A program made the position numbers and the translations under genes. The notes beneath the pieces are model-generated. The model worked only from the letters and a program-made list of their open reading frames with translations. It did not search any database and was not told where the DNA came from. This document shows positions 18,071 through 27,157 of a DNA stretch of 64,000 bases, piece after piece (within the stretch, counting starts at the first letter, position 1; each line of letters begins with the position of its first letter). The DNA is from Larkinella humicola (GTDB taxonomy: Bacteria; Bacteroidota; Bacteroidia; Cytophagales; Spirosomataceae): assembly GCF_008727875.1 (NCBI RefSeq), contig NZ_VTWS01000002.1:868001-932000 (forward strand), read 5' to 3'.

Positions 18071-18524
18071 TACTCTCCTCAATAACCGCCCACACCATCT
18101 CGCTTTCGTAGCCTTTGCTGATGGCGTAGCGGACCAGTTTCTGCTTCAATACCAGTGGGCTTTCGCCCTGGAGACTGCGCTTCTTTTTTTCGAGTAAATC
18201 GATCAGCGTCTGGCGGTAATCGTCGGGTTCAATTTCCTTCATGGCCTGTTCGAGGTTGTAGCCGGTAATGCCGCGCTGCTTGAGGTGTTGCCGGATTTTG
18301 TGCAGCCCCCAGCGTTTCACCCGGAACTTGCTGCCCGCAAACGTTTTGGCAAACCGCTCCTCATTCAGGTAATTCTGTTCGATCAGCCACGCAATCATCT
18401 CCTCAGCCTCATCGCCGAACACCTCCCACTCACCGAGTCGTTCACGGACTTCCCGCTGGGTTCGTTCCTGATAAGCGCAAAACGAGGCTGCCCGGCGCAG
18501 AATGTCTTTTGTTTGGTCGGTCAT
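18063..18524 (-). CDS. recX: RecX family regulator of RecA
   Basis: A 153-residue all-helical protein with three helical repeats, including QREVRERLGEWEVF, EMIAWLIEQNYLNEERFAKTFA and KIRQHLKQRGI. RecX binds RecA filaments and modulates recombination. recA is not in this window. Its last codons (SKE and stop) lie inside the arm of a long hairpin, so the tail sequence is set by that repeat. Confidence 0.88.
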   Translation of the reverse strand: MTDQTKDILRRAASFCAYQERTQREVRERLGEWEVFGDEAEEMIAWLIEQNYLNEERFAKTFAGSKFRVKRWGLHKIRQHLKQRGITGYNLEQAMKEIEPDDYRQTLIDLLEKKKRSLQGESPLVLKQKLVRYAISKGYESEMVWAVIEESKE

Positions 18525-18572
18525 TTTTGGGAAGAAAGACGTAAGCGTAGAGACAAAAGAACATCCCGGCCC

Positions 18573-19193
18573 TTAGTGTTTGTTCCCGGCGAGTTTTAAG
18601 TGGATAGCGATTTCGGGCAGAATGTATTGCGCATCGGGTAAAGCGGGATCCGCGCTGTACGTCATGCCCCATTGGGTGCGGTCCACCTTGAGCGTGGCTT
18701 CCACGGCCAACTGATTGTCTTTCAAGGCAATTTTCGCAGGAAAGTTCACCGGATGGGTCTTGCCCAGCATCGTCAGACTGCCATTCACCCGGTAATTGGC
18801 CCCGGCCACGCCTTCTCCACCCGCATAAGGTTCCAGGCTGGTGATGGTGTAGGTAATCGACGGATGCAACGCCATGTTGAAGAAATCGGCACTTTGAAGA
18901 TGGTGTACCAACACCGGTTTCAGCGTATCGGGCAAACTGGTGCTGACGATGGACGAAACCGGAATCGTGAACGAGCCGCCGGTTACTTTCCCGTCTTTCA
19001 CCGTCAGCGCATCGCTCGTCACGGCAATGGAGCCTTCTTCAAAATAACCGGTTCGCAGACTGCCTTTCCACACGGCGACGGACGTTTTTTCGTCAAGCTG
19101 GTACTGCTCCTGCGACGGATCTAAATGGTCTTTTGTGCAATTCAACAGAAAGGACGACAAGGCAATGGCGCAAAATAAGCGTACTTTTTTCAT
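18573..19193 (-). CDS. YceI-like lipoprotein
   Basis: A 206-residue lipoprotein (FLLNCTKD, Cys19). The body has the YceI lipocalin-like pattern: SVAVWKGSLRTGYFEEGSI, GGSFTIPVSSI, VNGSLTMLGKTHPV and a C-terminal DRTQWGMTY. YceI-fold proteins bind isoprenoid-type lipids in a beta-barrel. It lies 56 bp downstream of a cytochrome c gene on the same strand, a pairing seen elsewhere that may link it to quinones or electron transfer; that link is inference. Confidence 0.85.
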   Translation of the reverse strand: MKKVRLFCAIALSSFLLNCTKDHLDPSQEQYQLDEKTSVAVWKGSLRTGYFEEGSIAVTSDALTVKDGKVTGGSFTIPVSSIVSTSLPDTLKPVLVHHLQSADFFNMALHPSITYTITSLEPYAGGEGVAGANYRVNGSLTMLGKTHPVNFPAKIALKDNQLAVEATLKVDRTQWGMTYSADPALPDAQYILPEIAIHLKLAGNKH

Positions 19194-19249
19194 GGTGTAT
19201 TCGTTGTTTTTGACTTAAAAATTAGATTTAGAACGCGGATTTTTCGAAC

Positions 19250-19843
19250 TCAGGGCGCGGGCGGAATCGGGGCGGGTACGGCATTGGAAACCGGTTTGAG
19301 CGATTTCAGATAGGCAAAAACCGCCTTCATGTCCGCATCGGTCATCCCGGCATAGTTCGGCCACGGCATCGGCGGCAGCAAGGGTCGGCCGCTGTCCAGC
19401 CCTTTGGATTTCCCCTGCCGCATGGCTTTGTTGAACTGCTCCTCCGACCAGTTGCCGATTCCGGTGGCATCCGGCGTTAGGTTGGCCGCAAACGACACGC
19501 CCCAGGGGCCGATGAAGGCGGTATTCTGCCCATTGAACAGCACCCATTGACCCGACTTAACCAGATTTTTGTCGTACGAACCCAGCGGTTGAGCGCTGTT
19601 GTAACCGGACAGAAAGCGGTCCGGATCGGGTGCGGGACCCCGGGCTGTCATTTTCTTGGGCGCGTGGCAATCCGCACAGCCCATAATCGTCACCAGGTAT
19701 TCGCCCCGTTTGACCAGCTCGCCCTGGGTTGGTTTTTTGGGTACCAGAACCGGACTGAATTCCGGTTGGGGGGCGTTATGCGGTTGGGTAAAGGCACAGG
19801 CAAGCCCGATGGCGGCTGTAGCCGCCAGATAAATCCATCTCAT
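19250..19843 (-). CDS. monoheme cytochrome c, exported
   Basis: A 197-residue protein with an N-terminal signal (possible lipobox around Cys16) and one heme site CADCH at 56-60. A Met in PPMPWPNYAGM is the likely sixth ligand. The FDNLTPDATGIG-like stretch NLTPDATGIGNWSEEQF is typical of cytochromes that accompany dehydrogenases. The Pro-rich tail is short. It probably carries electrons in the periplasm; the partner is not encoded here. Upstream of the YceI lipoprotein in the same direction. Confidence 0.88.
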   Translation of the reverse strand: MRWIYLAATAAIGLACAFTQPHNAPQPEFSPVLVPKKPTQGELVKRGEYLVTIMGCADCHAPKKMTARGPAPDPDRFLSGYNSAQPLGSYDKNLVKSGQWVLFNGQNTAFIGPWGVSFAANLTPDATGIGNWSEEQFNKAMRQGKSKGLDSGRPLLPPMPWPNYAGMTDADMKAVFAYLKSLKPVSNAVPAPIPPAP

Positions 19844-19878
19844 GGTGTGTTTGGTTGTAGTGAAAAAAAGACCCCTGT

Positions 19879-19902
19879 GGTCTGCCGGATTCCCGGCAGA
19901 CC
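19879..19902. terminator. hairpin between the cytochrome c and AraC genes
   Basis: GGTCTGCCGG pairs with CCGGCAGACC over a 4-nt loop. On the minus strand a T-run follows about 10 bases later, so it may end AraC gene transcription. Confidence 0.6.
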
Positions 19903-19971
19903 GTCATTGAAACGGTAAAAAAGTGAACGAATAAAACCGGCAGCGTCTACCAAAAACCGGAATCAGATGCC

Positions 19972-20817
19972 TTAGGCATGGGTCCGGATCAGTTGCCGCC
20001 CCGGAACCCGATAATAGTGGCCCTGATCATTAAACACCATCGTCGGGGCGTCATTGGTAAACAGTCTGAATTCCCGGATAAAATGGGCCTGGTCCGAATA
20101 GCCAAACGTGTGCGAAACATCCAGCCAGTTGGGGAGCGTCGTTTCCTGCTGGAACGACTCGTAGGCATTCCGGAAGCGAATGATCCGCTGGTACATCTTG
20201 GGCGTGGTGCCGTATTTGTCTTTAAAACTGCGTTCCAACTGCCGCTTGCTCACGTATAGATGGGTACTCAGATCTTCGATCGACAGGTTTCCTTTCGCTT
20301 TCCGGATCAGCCGGGTGGCTTCGAACACGTAGTTGCGTTCGGCTTTCAGATTCCGGAGTTGCCCCAGCAGAAACGTCTCCGCTGCGCTGACCACCGCCTG
20401 GATATCCGGCAAACCGTAGACGCTGTCGACCAGGCGGTTCATGCGTTTTCCGAAGAGACTTTCCAGATCCGTGAAATTATTGAACAGCGATGCGCCCGGC
20501 ACTTTGAACAGTTGCGGCAGGCTCTCCGGTTTGAGCTGAATACCGAATTTGCGGGTCGTTCCCACCGACTTCCACTGCACGGCATCCTGGTAAAGCCCCG
20601 CAAAAAACGCCTGCGGAAGCTTTTGCCACTGGTTATCAAACAACGCATAGGCGCGGTTATCGTCCAGGTGCATGATCAGTTCCAATGTTCCGAAAGGCAG
20701 GCAACGTTGCAGGGGCGACTCTTCATTACCGCTGGTTTCAAAATGATGCAGCCAGTAACATTCAACGAAAGGTTGCAGCGCGGCCGACGGTTTAAATTCC
20801 TGATACCATGTATTCAT
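19972..20817 (-). CDS. AraC family transcriptional regulator
   Basis: A 281-residue regulator. The N-terminal 160 residues form a sensor domain that begins with FVECYWLHHFE, as in AraC proteins with a DUF6597-type N-terminus. The C-terminal 100 residues hold two helix-turn-helix units (LSIEDLSTHLYVSKRQLERSFKD and LDVSHTFGYSDQAHFIREF). Ligand and targets are unknown. It stands alone, with a hairpin on its 3' side. Confidence 0.88.
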   Translation of the reverse strand: MNTWYQEFKPSAALQPFVECYWLHHFETSGNEESPLQRCLPFGTLELIMHLDDNRAYALFDNQWQKLPQAFFAGLYQDAVQWKSVGTTRKFGIQLKPESLPQLFKVPGASLFNNFTDLESLFGKRMNRLVDSVYGLPDIQAVVSAAETFLLGQLRNLKAERNYVFEATRLIRKAKGNLSIEDLSTHLYVSKRQLERSFKDKYGTTPKMYQRIIRFRNAYESFQQETTLPNWLDVSHTFGYSDQAHFIREFRLFTNDAPTMVFNDQGHYYRVPGRQLIRTHA

Positions 20818-20950
20818 TCCTGTTCAATCGTAGTGTTGTTGCGAATTGTGCCGTAAAAGTAAAGCCCCAATCGGTTCCGGTATTGAAAAAATGCGACATT
20901 TTCGCAACCGGTCACACCCCTGAATGTATTTTTCTTTCGAGCCCGACGGG

Positions 20951-20982
20951 CAAAAAAAATGGCCGAAGAGATCTCCGGCCAT
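20951..20982 (-). terminator. rho-independent terminator after the RraA-like gene
   Basis: ATGGCCG pairs with CGGCCAT (20959-20965 with 20976-20982) around the palindrome GAGATCTC. On the minus strand an eight-T run follows directly. It sits 26 bp after the stop at 21008. Confidence 0.75.
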
Positions 20983-21007
20983 CGTACGTATCGATTGAAA
21001 TAACAAT

Positions 21008-21940
21008 TTACCAGGTTCGTTTGCTCATGACTTTGTCCAGCTCCGGCCGGGTCATGGCGCCCAGCTCGGGATGTTGCCCCAGCCATTTCAGGAATTCCGT
21101 CTTGATTTCGTCGGTCCACTGGCTGTCGATCTGGCCGGTGGTGTAGCGGTTTGATTTCACCATCTCGAAGCCAAACTGATCTTTGCGGGTCACAAATTCG
21201 CAGGTAACAATCACCTGCTCGGCCATGTGCGCCGGTACGAACAGAATGCCTTCGCGCTGGGCAATCACCAGATCGCCCGGCAACACCATCGTGCCACCCA
21301 TCCGAATCGGTGTATTGAGTCCCATCAACACCATTTCTTCCAGAAACGACGGGTGGAAGTCCCGCACAAAAGCGTTGAATCCCTTGATGTTCTGCAATTC
21401 CTGCAAGTCGCGGGCGGCTCCGTTGAAGACGACGCCGTTGCCGGTTTTGCTGAAAATGGCGTTCCCCAACGTCGCCCCCACGAGCGTTCCTCCGCCGATT
21501 TTCCCAAAACCGTCGGCCACGTACACATCACCCTTCGTCAGCGTTTCAATGGGCCAGGTGTTGGTATTTCCCTTGCGACCCTGTTTGGTGGTTCCGCGCT
21601 CCTTGATGTTTTTCTCCACATCCGGTCGGCTAGGCATAAACATGGCCGTTACGGCCCGGCCCACGACAATCACGTCGTCGTGGATGAATTTCCAGCCACC
21701 CTCAAACTGGTTCGTGTAGCCTTCGTTTTTCAAAACCGTCCAGGCATCGTCGATTCCGATTTTTTTAGCCCGTTCCACGAGGGCATCCGGAATTTTAGGG
21801 CGTCCGTCGGGAAACCGTTCCCCCTTCCACTCCGACGTCAAAAACGTCAATTCTTCCTTCGGAATGGTTTGGGCAACCAACGAATGCGCGATAGATACGA
21901 GGGCAAGCAACGAAGCTAAAACGGTAACTCTGGATTTCAT
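21008..21940 (-). CDS. exported RraA-family protein (aldolase-like), copy 2
   Basis: A 310-residue protein with a cleavable signal (ends near SLVAQ). The body has the RraA/HMG-aldolase fold signature GDVYVADGFGKIGGGTLVG, then GVVFNGAARDLQEL with the Arg-Asp used for pyruvate and metal binding in aldolase members. About 60 residues beyond the core are present at each end. It follows a paralogue of equal length on the same strand, with a long hairpin between them. An exported sugar-acid aldolase is the favoured role; an RNase E inhibitor role is unlikely for a secreted protein. Confidence 0.8.
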   Translation of the reverse strand: MKSRVTVLASLLALVSIAHSLVAQTIPKEELTFLTSEWKGERFPDGRPKIPDALVERAKKIGIDDAWTVLKNEGYTNQFEGGWKFIHDDVIVVGRAVTAMFMPSRPDVEKNIKERGTTKQGRKGNTNTWPIETLTKGDVYVADGFGKIGGGTLVGATLGNAIFSKTGNGVVFNGAARDLQELQNIKGFNAFVRDFHPSFLEEMVLMGLNTPIRMGGTMVLPGDLVIAQREGILFVPAHMAEQVIVTCEFVTRKDQFGFEMVKSNRYTTGQIDSQWTDEIKTEFLKWLGQHPELGAMTRPELDKVMSKRTW

Positions 21941-21959
21941 ACGGGATCAATTAATCTAT

Positions 21960-22057
21960 AAACAATATCAAATGTTAAATGAGTAATATTAAATGTAAAA
22001 GTGCTGGATTGAAAACTACTTTTACATTTAATATTACTCATTTAACATTTATTGTTT
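21960..22057. repeat. heptad-armed hairpin between the RraA paralogues
   Basis: Arms 21971-22002 and 22018-22049 match perfectly over 32 nt with a 15-nt loop; pairing continues outward to 21960 and 22057 after a 3-nt bulge. The left arm is a row of 7-bp units such as AATGTTA, AATGAGT and AATATTA. Confidence 0.85.
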
Positions 22058-22066
22058 CCTTTCTTT

Positions 22067-22999
22067 TCAATGTTCTTTCGCCAGATAGGCGTCGATGTCT
22101 TTCTGGGTAATCGCTAGTTTTTTGGGGTATTTACCCACCCAGGCTCTGAATTCATCTTTGATCTTGGCCGACCAGTCGCCGTGAATCTCGCCCGAGGGGT
22201 ATTTTCCCTGCTGCAAAAGTACACGTTCAAATTCATCCCGCAAGGCCGTCATCTCCGAAGCCGACACCAGCCCTTCGACGAGGTGCGCCGGAATGAACAC
22301 CACGCCATATTCGTTCGCAAACACGACATCGCCCGGAAAAACCGTCACTTCACCGATGCGAATCGGCGCATTGATGGACGTCGGGGTCATGTCTTTGATG
22401 TATGACGGATCGTGCCCTTTCACCCAGGCGTTGAACCCCTTGGTGTCTTTTAATTCCTGCATGTCCCGAACCGACCCGTAGAAAATCACGCCCTTCCCGG
22501 TTTTGCCGTAGATCGCGTTGCCGAGGCTCGAACCAATCAGGGTTCCGTCTTTAATTTTTCCGTAGCCGTCGGCCACATACACATCGCCTTTGGTCAGAAT
22601 ATCGATCGGCCAGATGTTGATACCGCCTTTTTGCGACCGCCCTTCGGCTTTGCCCTGCTTCCTGACCAGGCTGTCGAGGTCGGGCCGGGTTGGCATAAAC
22701 TGCGCCGTGACCACCCGCCCGGTCATGGTTTCGCCGGGTTTGAGAATGACCCAGTTTTTCTCGACCTGATTGCGGTAGCCTTTGTTGCCCAGGTAGCCCC
22801 AGATTTGCTCCAGCGTACAGTTTTGCAGCCGCTCCAGAACCAGTTCCGGTACATTCGGCCGACCGTCGGGAAGACGTTCCCCTTTCCAGTTCGACGTTAA
22901 GGCGGTAACCTGCTCAACCGATGAGCCAATCCGCTGGGCCTGGGCCATCAGATTTCCCGAAAGGGCCATTGCCAGTACTACGAGTGTTCTCTTTATCAT
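22067..22999 (-). CDS. exported RraA-family protein (aldolase-like), copy 1
   Basis: A 310-residue paralogue of the downstream gene, with its own signal peptide (ends near LMAQAQ). The core motif GDVYVADGYGKIKDGTLIG and GVIFYGSVRDMQEL is kept, so the Arg-Asp pair is intact. It also shares the N-terminal block SNWKGERLPDGRPNVP. Divergent from an exported enolase-superfamily enzyme 279 bp away. An aldol cleavage of a keto-acid in the periplasm is inferred, not shown. Confidence 0.8.
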   Translation of the reverse strand: MIKRTLVVLAMALSGNLMAQAQRIGSSVEQVTALTSNWKGERLPDGRPNVPELVLERLQNCTLEQIWGYLGNKGYRNQVEKNWVILKPGETMTGRVVTAQFMPTRPDLDSLVRKQGKAEGRSQKGGINIWPIDILTKGDVYVADGYGKIKDGTLIGSSLGNAIYGKTGKGVIFYGSVRDMQELKDTKGFNAWVKGHDPSYIKDMTPTSINAPIRIGEVTVFPGDVVFANEYGVVFIPAHLVEGLVSASEMTALRDEFERVLLQQGKYPSGEIHGDWSAKIKDEFRAWVGKYPKKLAITQKDIDAYLAKEH

Positions 23000-23278
23000 C
23001 GCTTTTTAAGGGTTGCCGGTCTGCAAAACTGCAAACAGCAGTTGCCGCATCCGGAAAGATTAAGGAATCAGAAAAGTCAAAAAGGTCTACTCATAAAGAC
23101 AGGAGGTTGGGTAAAATACTGACCTAAGCGGCTGGTGTAAAAAAATAGGCTACCAAAACGAAAAAATGAGGTTTTTCATTAACTTTCTCAATAAATTGAA
23201 TTATATCCAGACTGAAATTTGCTTTTCTATGTAAATACCGATTGAATGAAATAGTAGTACCTAAATCCGGTTAATCGC

Positions 23279-24751
23279 ATGAAAAAAATTCAACACTTAC
23301 TTGATTTATTGAAGAAGTATCCGGCACCGACAGCTGCCGAACCGCGTCCAGGAGGTGCGTCTTCCGGCGTCGACCGGCGTGGTTTTCTGCGCAACTCGGC
23401 TCTGGGTGGCCTGTCGATGGGAATGCTTTTTGATGGGAGACCGGAGCGCGAGCTGGAGTTCATCACCCAGAAAGTAAAGCGCGAATCGAAACCGGCGGAT
23501 CTCAAGATCACCGACATGCGCATTGCAGTTTTGCAGGGCGTTCCTTTTTCGAGCCCTATCATCCGGATCGATACCAACCAGGGGCTGGTGGGCTGGGGTG
23601 AAGTGCGTGACGGTGCCAGTGCCAACTACGCGCTCATGCTGAAAAGTCGCATTCTGGGAAAAAACCCGTGCAATGTCGAGCAGATTTTTAAACAGATTAA
23701 GCAATTTGGGAATCATGGCCGGGCTGCCGGGGGCGTATGCGGGGTCGAAATGGCCCTGTGGGATCTGGCGGGCAAAGCCTATAACGTGCCGGCTTACCAG
23801 TTGCTGGGTGGTAAATACCGGGATTACATCCGGCTCTACGCCGATACGCCCGAAGGCAAGGACTACGACGAATTTGCCAAACACATGGTCCGGCGCCGGG
23901 ATCAGGGCTATACGTTCCTGAAGATGGACTTCGGCATCGGGATGATCGCCGATACGCCGGGGATGCTGGTGGGTTCTAAAAACTGGAACGTCAAGCAGCA
24001 GTGGAACGATGGAAAACCGGGGCTGATGGGCAATTATGCGCAGACCAAACACCCGTTTACCCGCATTCAGGTGACGAAAAAGGGCATCGATGCTCTGGCA
24101 CTGCACGTGAGCAAAGTTCGGGATATTGTGGGCTACGACACACCACTATCCGCCGACCACTTCGGACACTTTGACGTCAATACTGCCATTCAGATTGGCA
24201 AAGCCATGGAACCGTTCCGGCTGGCGTGGCTCGAAGACCTGGTGCCCTGGTTCTATACCGATCAGTGGAAACAAATCTCGGATGCCATCGATACGCCCAC
24301 GCTGACCGGTGAGGATATTTTCGCCAAGGAAGAATTCATCAAGCTCATCGATGCCAAAGCCGTCGACATGATCCACCCGGATCTGGCTTCGTCGGGCGGT
24401 TTGCTGGAGACGAAAAAAATCGGGGATTACGCCGAAGAAGCCGGCATTCCGATGGCGATGCACTTTGCCGGTTCGCCAATCTGCATGATGGCCAACATTC
24501 ACTGCGCGGCTGCTACCGAAAATTTCGTGGCGCTGGAACACCACGGTGTCGATGTGGACGGCTGGGAAGACATTGTAACCGGGATTAAACCAATCGTTGA
24601 GAAAGGCTTCGTGAAAGTACCCGACAAACCGGGTCTGGGCGTTGAGCTCAACGAAGAAGTTGCCAAGAAATTCCTCCGGAAAGGCGCAACCTGGTTTGCC
24701 CCCACCGATAGCTGGAACACCCGCGATTCGTCGGACCGGGATTGGAGTTAA
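23279..24751 (+). CDS. mandelate racemase/muconate lactonizing family enzyme, Tat-exported
   Basis: A 490-residue enolase-superfamily enzyme. RRGFLRN at 33-39, followed by a hydrophobic stretch, looks like a twin-arginine signal. The barrel shows K215-x-D217 (FLKMDFG), metal ligands D293 (SADHF), E319 (WLED) and E345 (GED), and H395 in AMHFAGSP. The arrangement suits a sugar-acid dehydratase (galactonate/mannonate type), but the exact substrate is not readable. Divergent from two exported RraA-like genes that could cleave a keto-deoxy product. Confidence 0.85.
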   Translation: MKKIQHLLDLLKKYPAPTAAEPRPGGASSGVDRRGFLRNSALGGLSMGMLFDGRPERELEFITQKVKRESKPADLKITDMRIAVLQGVPFSSPIIRIDTNQGLVGWGEVRDGASANYALMLKSRILGKNPCNVEQIFKQIKQFGNHGRAAGGVCGVEMALWDLAGKAYNVPAYQLLGGKYRDYIRLYADTPEGKDYDEFAKHMVRRRDQGYTFLKMDFGIGMIADTPGMLVGSKNWNVKQQWNDGKPGLMGNYAQTKHPFTRIQVTKKGIDALALHVSKVRDIVGYDTPLSADHFGHFDVNTAIQIGKAMEPFRLAWLEDLVPWFYTDQWKQISDAIDTPTLTGEDIFAKEEFIKLIDAKAVDMIHPDLASSGGLLETKKIGDYAEEAGIPMAMHFAGSPICMMANIHCAAATENFVALEHHGVDVDGWEDIVTGIKPIVEKGFVKVPDKPGLGVELNEEVAKKFLRKGATWFAPTDSWNTRDSSDRDWS

Positions 24752-24753
24752 AA

Positions 24754-24845
24754 GAATTAAGAGTTAAGAGTTAAGAGTTGGCTGACGCAAGCAGAAAACA
24801 AACGCGTCAGCCAACTCTTAATTCTTAACTCTTAACTCATAATTC
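24754..24845. repeat. heptad-armed gene-end hairpin with GGCTGACGC core
   Basis: The left arm (24754-24788) has five 7-bp units and the right arm (24804-24845) six. They pair if one GAATTAA unit is skipped. The apex is GGCTGACGC with GCGTCAGCC. The right arm runs into the DUF1684 gene and supplies its last nine residues. Confidence 0.85.
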
Positions 24846-25444
24846 TTCTCCCCCGCTTCCACCGCCACCACCAGATGGTTGTCTTTGGGTGGAATCGGAC
24901 AGGCATACCCGTCGCTGTAGGCACAGGACGGATTGTAGGCTTTATTGAAATCGACCACCACTTTCCCGTCTTTGATATCCCCCATCCGCAGGTCGATGTA
25001 ACGTCCACCCCCGTAGGATTCCCGGCCGTTGGTGGCATCTTTAAACGGCAGAAATAAATAGTCGCGGTATTGGGGCAAACGCGCCAGTTGCAGGCTGCGG
25101 TAAACCGTCAGGTGGTACGGTTTTCCCTGCATACGGAACGTCAGAACCGCATACGGAACGTAACTTTTTTTCTGACCGTCGTAAGTAGGCAATTCAAACG
25201 GCTCGGCCTGGGGCGTTCGCTGAACCGTGGCTTCAACCCGATAGGTAGAATCAGGGTCGTAGAAGCGGAGATTTTTTAAATCCTCTTTCTTTAACGGACT
25301 TTTCGGCGATTTCAGGAATTCGGCTTTATAATTTTCCCGGTGCGCCACTAGCTGCTGGGAATACGTTGACTGAGAAAAGCCGGAAAGGTTCGCCCCGAGA
25401 GCGAACACCAATCCGGCTATCCGAAGCTTATTCTTCCGATGCAT
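24818..25444 (-). CDS. DUF1684 family exported protein
   Basis: A 208-residue protein. The start at 25444 (MHRKNKLRIAG) is chosen because a good signal peptide follows and because a longer frame would run deep into the upstream gene. DUF1684 hallmarks are GGGRYIDLRM, FNKAYNPSCAYSDGYACP and PPKDNHL. The function of the family is unknown. The C-terminal KNYELRVKN is encoded by the heptad hairpin, not by family sequence. It overlaps the upstream gene by 17 bp. Confidence 0.85.
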   Translation of the reverse strand: MHRKNKLRIAGLVFALGANLSGFSQSTYSQQLVAHRENYKAEFLKSPKSPLKKEDLKNLRFYDPDSTYRVEATVQRTPQAEPFELPTYDGQKKSYVPYAVLTFRMQGKPYHLTVYRSLQLARLPQYRDYLFLPFKDATNGRESYGGGRYIDLRMGDIKDGKVVVDFNKAYNPSCAYSDGYACPIPPKDNHLVVAVEAGEKNYELRVKN

Positions 25445-25880
25445 CAGAGTTTGCTGTGCGTGGAGTTTGCTGGTCAGAAACCAGTTCAAAACCGGATACG
25501 CCATCGCCATAATCATACGGTTTAATCACGAACGTGTATTCATGATCCTGAAAATTAAGGCCAATCTTCTGGAAAACGCCTTTCAGGGGAATGGAATAAC
25601 CACGACCGGTTTTTGACAGCTCAAACGCTTCATCATCACCAGCTTCCGTTGGAATCAGATACAACGCTTTTACACCTTTCCGACGGTTAACCGTTCCCAC
25701 TTTGTAGTGGGGTTTCGATGGATCGATACTCAATCCTTCCATCAGTTTTTGGGGGAAAGCCAGGCGACCGGTTTTGGTCACAGACGTCGAAAACGAAGTC
25801 TCTTTCGGGGTTACTTTGGGTGCTTCATCCGTATTGTCTTCTGGTGAGAAGAATCGGATTTTGTTCGGTTTTACTTTCAT
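25428..25880 (-). CDS. hypothetical protein, possible AbrB-like fold
   Basis: A 150-residue hydrophilic protein starting at MKVKPNKIRFF (25880). The middle stretch KTGRLAFPQKLMEGLSID has the look of a swapped-hairpin (AbrB/SpoVT-like) beta unit, followed by charged strands and a flexible acidic tail. I do not recognise the family with certainty. It overlaps the start of the DUF1684 gene by 17 bp, so the two are probably translated together. Confidence 0.65.
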   Translation of the reverse strand: MKVKPNKIRFFSPEDNTDEAPKVTPKETSFSTSVTKTGRLAFPQKLMEGLSIDPSKPHYKVGTVNRRKGVKALYLIPTEAGDDEAFELSKTGRGYSIPLKGVFQKIGLNFQDHEYTFVIKPYDYGDGVSGFELVSDQQTPRTANSDASEE

Positions 25881-26437
25881 TGGGTGTGTTGAAAAATGTT
25901 TGCCCACAAAGCTATTCAATTCTGTTTAATTTATTTCACTTTTGTTCGAAATAGCTCGTATTAAGAAACGCTATTTTAATGACTAATTAATCTCATTTAG
26001 GAACAGATCAACGGTTCACATGAAAAATTATCAAGGCAAAACAGCGCTACTTTCCATAAAAAAAAGGTCTGGTAAACTAGCCGTTTCATCCGGTCGTCTC
26101 ACGATAAATCAGAAAAAAGGAAAAATAAAGTTGCACAAAGACGATTTAAAAAATTAGGTATTTTTCAACATGGATTGTCGTATTGTTTCATCATTACCTG
26201 ATCATTCATTAATTAGCTTGTTTTTTTGGTACAGCAAGCCCGGCAATTATCCCTCAAATCAGGATTCATTTTCCGAATACGAACGCAGAAAAGCGACTGC
26301 GCGGATTCGGCCCGGCCCGGAGGCTATGCCCGGGCCTTTGGATAATATTCAGGATTATTGAAAACACTTTACCCACGCTATCGAGTTTTACTACACAGAG
26401 TCTAACAAAACATCTCACGTAATAAAGCTCAACGATC
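25881..26437. other. 557-bp non-coding stretch
   Basis: No convincing gene. It is AT-rich up to about 26270 and then has a GC-rich hairpin: GGCCCGG (26314-26320) with CCGGGCC (26330-26336) and a 9-nt loop. A small frame at 26170-26361 has no family features. The DUF4142 promoter must lie here but no clear TAnnTTTG box is found. Confidence 0.5.
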
Positions 26438-26989
26438 ATGAAAAAAGTAAGTTTATTTTTACTGTTAGCATTAGGGACGTATACCTTCCAGGCGTGTAAT
26501 AGTACCAGCAATAAGGACAGCGCAGAACAGGCCGAAGAAGCCAATGACGAGAAAGACATGCCCGAAGATGATTCTGAATTTGCGGTAAAAGCAGCCAGCG
26601 GGGGCATGATGGAAGTGGAACTTGGAAAGCTCGCCGAACAGAAAGCCGTGAATCCAAAAGTGAAGGAATTTGGGGCCATGATGGCCTCCGATCATGCCAA
26701 AGCCAATGAGGAATTAAAAACCCTGACGACCTCCAAGAACATCACCATACCGGCAACCCTGAGCGAAGATCATCAGAAACATGTGGACGATTTAAGCAAA
26801 CTCTCGGGAGCAGAATTTGATAAAGAATACGTAAAATTGATGGTGGATGACCACAAGGAAGATATTGACCTTTTTAAAGATGCTTCCTTTAACGCCAAAG
26901 ATCCGGATGTGAAAGCCTTCGCAGGAAAGACACTTCCGACTCTTCAGAAACATTATGATGCCATCAAAGCGATTCAGGACGCGATGTAA
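26438..26989 (+). CDS. DUF4142 lipoprotein
   Basis: A 183-residue lipoprotein (YTFQACNS, Cys20) with an acidic linker to about residue 45. The rest is a helical ferritin-like DUF4142 domain: EFAVKAASGGMMEVELGKLA, VKEFGAMMASDHAKANEEL and EYVKLMVDDHKEDI. Members are periplasmic or outer-membrane proteins of unknown activity, often stress-linked. Monocistronic, followed by a strong terminator. Confidence 0.88.
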   Translation: MKKVSLFLLLALGTYTFQACNSTSNKDSAEQAEEANDEKDMPEDDSEFAVKAASGGMMEVELGKLAEQKAVNPKVKEFGAMMASDHAKANEELKTLTTSKNITIPATLSEDHQKHVDDLSKLSGAEFDKEYVKLMVDDHKEDIDLFKDASFNAKDPDVKAFAGKTLPTLQKHYDAIKAIQDAM

Positions 26990-27010
26990 GATCACAAAAA
27001 GCTTAGTAGA

Positions 27011-27043
27011 AAAGGAACGCAGGGCGACTTGCGTTCCTTTTTT
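27011..27043 (+). terminator. rho-independent terminator after the DUF4142 gene
   Basis: AAAGGAACGCA pairs with TGCGTTCCTTT over an 8-nt loop, followed by more T residues. It lies 22 bp after the stop. Confidence 0.85.
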
Positions 27044-27157
27044 ATTTCTTTGTTGTATCTTGGAAATTCGTCGGCGCTGTCCTACCCGGGCAATTTTACG
27101 GGAGTAGAAGAGCTCTTTGACGAACGGTTTTAACTTACTCCTAACACCTTGCTGTCT

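Noticed and set aside
24754-24845. Possible CRISPR-like repeat array
   Set aside because: Units are 7 bp without spacers and are arranged as an inverted pair.
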